DNA of 64,000 bases from NCBI GenBank assembly GCA_046290575.1, contig JBKAGX010000007.1, positions 86,918 through 150,917 on the forward strand, written 5' to 3'. Source of the stretch: JANQQJ01 sp046290575 (GTDB lineage Bacteria; Pseudomonadota; Alphaproteobacteria; SMXS01). Under the pieces are notes generated by a model. It had not been told where the DNA came from. It made no database searches and saw only the letters and a program-made list of their open reading frames with translations. Shown one piece after another: positions 59,927-64,000 of this stretch (positions are counted from its first letter, which is position 1; the number at the start of each line of letters is the position of its first letter). The position numbers were made by a program, and so were the translations under genes.

Positions 59927-60946
59927 ATGAGCAATATGGTGAATCAGCAATGGACCCTGGCCGCTCGGCCACAGGGCATGGTGAAGGTCGAGGACTTTTC
60001 ACTGGTAGAAAGCGACGTGCCCGACGTGGGTGAGGGTCAGGTGCTGGTACGGTTGACGCACATCGCCTATGAACCGGCCATGCGCGGCTGGATCCGCGAA
60101 GGTGAGAGTTATGTGAAGCCGGTCCAGATCGGCGAAGTCATGCGTGCTGCTGGTGCGGGTGAAGTCATCGAGTCCAGACATGATAGCCTGAAGCCCGGCG
60201 ATATCGTCTCCGGCATGTTCGGCTGGCAGCAATATGCTGTTGTCGACGTGGAAGGCGCGTTGCTGCCGGTGCAGAAGTTGGCAGAGGGCGTCACGCCTGA
60301 AATGGCGCTTAGTGTGCTCGGCATTACGGGGCTCACCGCCTATTACGGTATGCTCCGCGTCGGCAAGCCGCAGGCTGGCGAAACCGTCGTTGTGTCCGGC
60401 GCCGCGGGCGCGACCGGCTCCATCGCCGGGCAGATCGCAAAAATCCAGGGATGCCGGGTGATCGGCATCGCGGGCGGCGCTGACAAGTGCCGTTGGCTGG
60501 TCGAGGAAGCCGGGTTCGACGGCGCCATCGATTACAAATCGGAAAATGTCGGCAGGCGGATGAAGGAACTTTGCCCGGAGGGCATTAACGTCTTCTATGA
60601 CAATGTTGGCGGCGAGATTCTTGAAGCCGCGCTGAACAACCACGTGGTCGGCGCGCGCATCGTGCTGTGCGGTGGCATTTCTGGCTACAATACGGCGGCT
60701 GAGGTGCCGCCGGGCCCGAAAAACTACATGAACCTGATCACCACACCGGCAACCATGCAGGGGTTCCTGCTGGGCCAGCTTGGCAAGGACATGGGTAAGG
60801 CCGCGCAGGAGCTGGGCGAATGGGTTCGTGACGGCAAAATCAACTTTGCCGTCGACGTGCAGGAAGGGTTCGAAAATGTGCCGAACACGTTCCTGCGCCT
60901 GTTCCACGGCCAGAACCTGGGCAAGCAGCTTTGCAAGGTGGGCTAG
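59927..60946 (+). CDS. MDR-family NADP-dependent oxidoreductase
   Basis: A 339-residue medium-chain reductase of the prostaglandin/leukotriene-reductase type: NQQWTLAARPQG, YEPAMRGWI, GLTAYYGMLRVGKPQAGETVVVSGAAGATG, YDNVGGEILEAAL and the C-terminal LFHGQNLGKQL. It reduces C=C bonds in enones, enals or quinones with NADPH. It is a relative of the MDR at 49818. Its promoter probably lies in the AT-rich region immediately upstream. Confidence 0.93.
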   Translation: MSNMVNQQWTLAARPQGMVKVEDFSLVESDVPDVGEGQVLVRLTHIAYEPAMRGWIREGESYVKPVQIGEVMRAAGAGEVIESRHDSLKPGDIVSGMFGWQQYAVVDVEGALLPVQKLAEGVTPEMALSVLGITGLTAYYGMLRVGKPQAGETVVVSGAAGATGSIAGQIAKIQGCRVIGIAGGADKCRWLVEEAGFDGAIDYKSENVGRRMKELCPEGINVFYDNVGGEILEAALNNHVVGARIVLCGGISGYNTAAEVPPGPKNYMNLITTPATMQGFLLGQLGKDMGKAAQELGEWVRDGKINFAVDVQEGFENVPNTFLRLFHGQNLGKQLCKVG

Positions 60947-60958
60947 GTAAAAACTGTC

Positions 60959-61060
60959 ATCCCCGCCCTTCGACGCCGCTCAGGATAAACTACAAGCGGG
61001 GATCCAGGCTGATGGCGGCGCTGTATAGAAGGGGGTCTGGATTCCCGCTTTCGCGGGAAT
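60959..61060. repeat. Intergenic palindromic repeats between reductase and hemH
   Basis: ATCCCCGC (60959-60966) pairs with GCGGGGAT (60996-61003), with CGACGCCGCTCAGG of the second repeat family inside. ATTCCCGC (61041-61048) then pairs with GCGGGAAT (61053-61060). These fill almost the whole 131-bp gap. Confidence 0.75.
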
Positions 61061-61077
61061 GACGCTTTGAGTTTGCA

Positions 61078-62112
61078 ATGACGGATACAGCACATCTCCC
61101 CGAAAGCCACCCGGATGCCCCGTCAGGCCGCATCGGCGTCCTTTTGATCGCCCTGGGCACGCCGGATGCCGCGACGCCGGAAGCGGTGAAGCGTTTTCTG
61201 AAGCAATTTCTCAGCGACCGCCGGGTCATCGAACTGCCACCGCTGCTTTGGCAGCCGATCCTGCGCGGTATCGTCCTCAATGTGCGGCCCAAGAAGGTCG
61301 CGCATGCCTATGAGATGATCTGGATGCAGGAGCCGGATGAGTCGCCGCTGCGCTATTACACCCGGGCGCAATCCGACGGCGTCGCTTCTGCGGTCAGTCA
61401 ATCCCGCAATGATGTGATCGTCGACTGGGCCATGCGGTACGGCACACCTTCTGTGGCGGATCGGCTCCGAGCCCTGAAAGATCAGGGGTGCGACCGGATT
61501 TTGACCGTTGCGCTCTATCCGCAATACAGCGCGACGACGACAGCTTCGGCCTATGACGCGGTTTTTGAGGCGTTGTCGGAGATGCGCTGGCAGCCTGCCA
61601 TCCGCACCGCGCCACCCTTCCATGACGACGCGGCCTATATCGATGCGCTCGCCGGATCGGTAGAGGGCCACCTGGCCGCGCTTGATTACGAGCCGCAGGC
61701 GGTCATCGCCTCCTACCACGGTATCCCTGAACCCTATTTCCTGGCGGGAGACCCCTATCATTGCCACTGCGCCAAAACCAATCGCCTGCTGGGCGAGCGG
61801 CTGGGCTGGGGCGAAGACCGGCTGCGGATGACCTTCCAGTCCAGGTTCGGTTTTCAGGAATGGCTGCGGCCTTATACTGATGAAACATTGGAAGCGCTGC
61901 CGGGAGAGGGCATCAAACGCATCGCCGTGCTGGCGCCGGCCTTTCTGTCGGATTGTCTGGAGACGCTGGAAGAAATCGCCATGCAGGGCCGTGATACCTT
62001 TCTGGAGGCCGGTGGCGAAGCCTTTTCCTACATCCCCTGCCTGAATGACAGCGACGGGGCAATCGGCACGCTGACCGGCCTGGTGGAGCGGGAGCTTTCC
62101 GGCTGGGCTTAG
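61078..62112 (+). CDS. hemH: Ferrochelatase
   Basis: A 344-residue class I chelatase that inserts Fe2+ into protoporphyrin IX. The N-terminal GVLLIALGTPDA, YPQYSATTTAS, the metal-site His in ASYHGIPEPY and the Glu block PAFLSDCLETLEEI are all present. A Cys pair, YHCHCAKT, follows the His motif as usual for alphaproteobacteria. It is placed between repeats and a squalene-hopene cyclase; no functional link is needed. The enzyme is cytoplasmic or peripheral to the membrane. Confidence 0.96.
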   Translation: MTDTAHLPESHPDAPSGRIGVLLIALGTPDAATPEAVKRFLKQFLSDRRVIELPPLLWQPILRGIVLNVRPKKVAHAYEMIWMQEPDESPLRYYTRAQSDGVASAVSQSRNDVIVDWAMRYGTPSVADRLRALKDQGCDRILTVALYPQYSATTTASAYDAVFEALSEMRWQPAIRTAPPFHDDAAYIDALAGSVEGHLAALDYEPQAVIASYHGIPEPYFLAGDPYHCHCAKTNRLLGERLGWGEDRLRMTFQSRFGFQEWLRPYTDETLEALPGEGIKRIAVLAPAFLSDCLETLEEIAMQGRDTFLEAGGEAFSYIPCLNDSDGAIGTLTGLVERELSGWA

Positions 62113-62118
62113 ATGCTT

Positions 62119-62222
62119 CCCTCACCCGGTTTTTCGCGGGGCTCAAACCACCCTCTCCCCTGAGGGGAGAGGGATAGAGAGGCTCGGCGAGCTGCGCGAG
62201 CATAGCCAAACCAGGGTGAGGG
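62119..62222. repeat. CCCTCACCC/GGGTGAGGG intergenic element
   Basis: Outer arms CCCTCACCC (62119-62127) and GGGTGAGGG (62214-62222) enclose a perfect 10-bp hairpin, CCCTCTCCCC-TGA-GGGGAGAGGG (62151-62173). It occupies the hemH-shc gap and belongs to the same family as 39163-39205. Confidence 0.75.
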
Positions 62223-62265
62223 GGAATATTGACACCGCCGGCTCCCTCCCGCAAAACCGCTGCCC

Positions 62266-64000
62266 ATGAACATTGAGAACCCTCAGCAATCCGGTGGCCT
62301 GGAACAGCGGCTGCGCGCGGCGATTGACAATGGTGTCGGCTGGTCTGTGTCGCGTCAGCACAAAGACGGTTATTGGGTCGGCAAGCTGCAGTCCAACTCC
62401 TGCATGGAGGCGCAGTGGATCCTGGCCCTGCACGTGCTGGGCCTGCGCGACCACAGGCTGATTCCCGGGCTGGTCCGGTCGCTGCTGCGCGAACAGCGCG
62501 ACGACGGCTCCTGGGGGATTTACCATGATGCCCCGGCGGGCGACATCAACACTACGGTCGAGGCCTATGCGGCGCTGCGCTGCGCAGGTCACAAGCCGGA
62601 TGAGCCGGTGCTCAAAAAGGCCCGCGCCTGGATTATCGAGCGCGGCGGGCTGACGCATATCCGGGTTTTCACCCGCTATTGGCTGGCGCTGATCGGCGAG
62701 TGGCCGTGGACGCATACGCCCAATCTGCCGGCGGAAGTGGTGCGCTTTCCGCTGTGGTTTCCGTTCAACATCTATCATTTCGCCAGCTGGGCGCGCGCGA
62801 CCCTGATGCCGCTGGCGGTGCTGAGCGCCCGGCGCCCCGTGACCCCGCTGCCGCAGCCATTGGACGAGCTGTTTCCGGAAGGCCGCGACAGGTTCGACTA
62901 CAGGCTGCCCAAGAAATCCGGCCTCTTCTCGTGGGAGCGGTTCTTCCTCACCACCGATAAAATCCTGCACAAGCTGCAGAGCTGGAACGCCATACCGGGC
63001 CGCGAAACCGCCATTGCACGGATCAATGAGTGGATCATCAAGCATCAGGATGCGGACGGTGCCTGGGGCGGGATTCAGCCGCCGTGGGTTTATTCGCTGA
63101 TGGCGCTCCATGGCGAGGGCTATGCGCTCACCCATCCGGTAATGGCGAAGGGGCTGGCCGCGCTGGAAGACCCGCGCTGGATGTATGAACGCGATAATGC
63201 AACCTACATTCAGGCCTCGGTCTCGCCGGTGTGGGATACGGTGCTGACCCTGCTGGCGCTGGAAGATTGCGAGGCGCAGGACGCGAACCAGCCCGCCGTC
63301 TACCGGGCCATTTCCTGGCTGCTCGACAATGAAGTCCGGGTCAAAGGCGACTGGGCGGTCAAGGTCCGGGATGTGGAGCCCGGCGGCTGGGCGTTCGAAT
63401 ATGAAAACCTCGCCTATCCGGATGTGGACGATACCGCCGTCGCGCTCATTGTGCTGGCCCGCCACCGGGATAATCCCAAGTGGCAGAAGCGCGATATTGA
63501 GGGCGCCATTGAGCGCGCCACCAACTGGATGCTGGCCATGCAATGCAGTGGCGGCGGCTGGGCGGCGTTTGATAAGGACAATGACAAGCAGATTCTCTGC
63601 AAAATCCCGTTCTGCGATTTCGGCGAGGCGCTGGACCCGCCCAGCGTTGACGTCACCGCCCATGTCTTGGAAGCCCTCGGCGTGCTGGGATACGACCGCA
63701 GCCACCCCGCCGTCGCGCGCGGGCTGGATTTTTTGCGGGCTGAGCAGGAGGCGGATGGCTCCTGGTGGGGCCGCTGGGGCGTCAACTACATCTATGGCAC
63801 GGCCGCCGCGCTGCCCGCCATGAAGGCGGTGGGCGAAGATATGCGGACGGCTGAAACCGAGCGCGCGGCAGACTGGATCCTCTCGGTCCAGAATGCGGAT
63901 GGCGGCTGGGGCGAAAGCTGTGGTTCCTACCCGGCTATGCTAAAGGCGAGCCGGAGCGCAGCGGATTTCCCGGACCACCGCTATGCGGAAAAGCCCATCT
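62266..64000 (+). CDS. shc: Squalene-hopene cyclase, partial
   Basis: 578 residues of a class II triterpene cyclase before the right edge. The protonating DxDD motif is in PDVDDTAVAL near residue 388. QW repeats are visible (EQRDDGSWG, HQDADGAWGG, EQEADGSWWGRW, QNADGGWGES) and SVSPVWDTVL matches the active-site region. It converts squalene to hopene, the hopanoid core. Near the edge (after about 63928, GESCGSY) the reading no longer resembles the family, where a stretch ending STxSQTAW is expected, so a frameshift or divergence cannot be excluded. Confidence 0.92.
   Translation, partial: MNIENPQQSGGLEQRLRAAIDNGVGWSVSRQHKDGYWVGKLQSNSCMEAQWILALHVLGLRDHRLIPGLVRSLLREQRDDGSWGIYHDAPAGDINTTVEAYAALRCAGHKPDEPVLKKARAWIIERGGLTHIRVFTRYWLALIGEWPWTHTPNLPAEVVRFPLWFPFNIYHFASWARATLMPLAVLSARRPVTPLPQPLDELFPEGRDRFDYRLPKKSGLFSWERFFLTTDKILHKLQSWNAIPGRETAIARINEWIIKHQDADGAWGGIQPPWVYSLMALHGEGYALTHPVMAKGLAALEDPRWMYERDNATYIQASVSPVWDTVLTLLALEDCEAQDANQPAVYRAISWLLDNEVRVKGDWAVKVRDVEPGGWAFEYENLAYPDVDDTAVALIVLARHRDNPKWQKRDIEGAIERATNWMLAMQCSGGGWAAFDKDNDKQILCKIPFCDFGEALDPPSVDVTAHVLEALGVLGYDRSHPAVARGLDFLRAEQEADGSWWGRWGVNYIYGTAAALPAMKAVGEDMRTAETERAADWILSVQNADGGWGESCGSYPAMLKASRSAADFPDHRYAEKPI

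Overview
The window is GC-rich, gene-dense bacterial chromosome. It looks alphaproteobacterial: it has a class I lysyl-tRNA synthetase, an Rrf2-regulated suf operon with SufU/SufT, a Bfd/Bfr pair, a spinster-type transporter beside a TonB receptor, and dispersed intergenic palindromes (ATTCCCGC-N4-GCGGGAAT and the CCTGAGC/TCGAAGG family) that are common in that class. Squalene-hopene cyclase, wax-ester/TAG synthase, a phasin, a P450 and many acyl-CoA, SDR and MDR enzymes suggest an aerobic lipid-using organism, perhaps Parvibaculum-like (genus-level guess, low confidence). No rRNA, tRNA, CRISPR array, phage or transposase gene was seen.

Layout. 1-5224: a YbbA/YbbP ABC exporter divergent from tesA, then thpR and a MATE pump. 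5221-6469: arsC, then bfd and bfr behind a Fur-like box. 6472-10233: pyrD, a DUF952 protein, a TPR protein and an unrecognised lipoprotein on the minus strand. 10431-14771: lysS, divergent from a DinG/Rad3-type helicase gene whose middle 500 bp carries a cluster of frameshifts. 14851-23466: a TerB-like protein, a fatty-acid hydroxylase family protein, sixA, a three-gene ABC exporter (ATPase, FtsX-type permease, HlyD-type adaptor) and a large patatin-like phospholipase. 24668-31156: the complete suf operon rrf2-sufB-sufC-sufD-sufS-sufU-sufT-sufA, with a near-consensus IscR type-1-like operator upstream. 31325-35064: a secreted protein, a PhoD-type phosphatase and a glycerophosphodiesterase.

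35097-55657 is the accessory, catabolic-looking part. It holds three SDRs, an acyl-CoA dehydrogenase, an enoyl-CoA hydratase, two VOC proteins, a cytochrome P450, two tandem DapB/diaminopentanoate-dehydrogenase-like paralogues, an acyl-CoA synthetase, an MDR reductase, a TonB receptor with an unusual 100-residue N-terminal extension, and a spinster MFS transporter. Several functions occur as pairs of close paralogues. This looks like uptake, oxidation and CoA activation of one hydrophobic substrate and is the best candidate for an undescribed pathway. Embedded in it is a secreted TPR protein with an archaemetzincin-like domain whose zinc-binding residues are all replaced.

55666-59363 is a lipid-storage neighbourhood (WS/DGAT with a histone-like basic tail, phasin, alpha/beta hydrolase, SnoaL-like protein) with TGC-rich PhaR-like palindromes upstream of the phasin. 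A 560-bp gap with a nested hairpin and an AT-rich island follows. The right end has a second MDR reductase, ferrochelatase and a squalene-hopene cyclase cut by the window edge.
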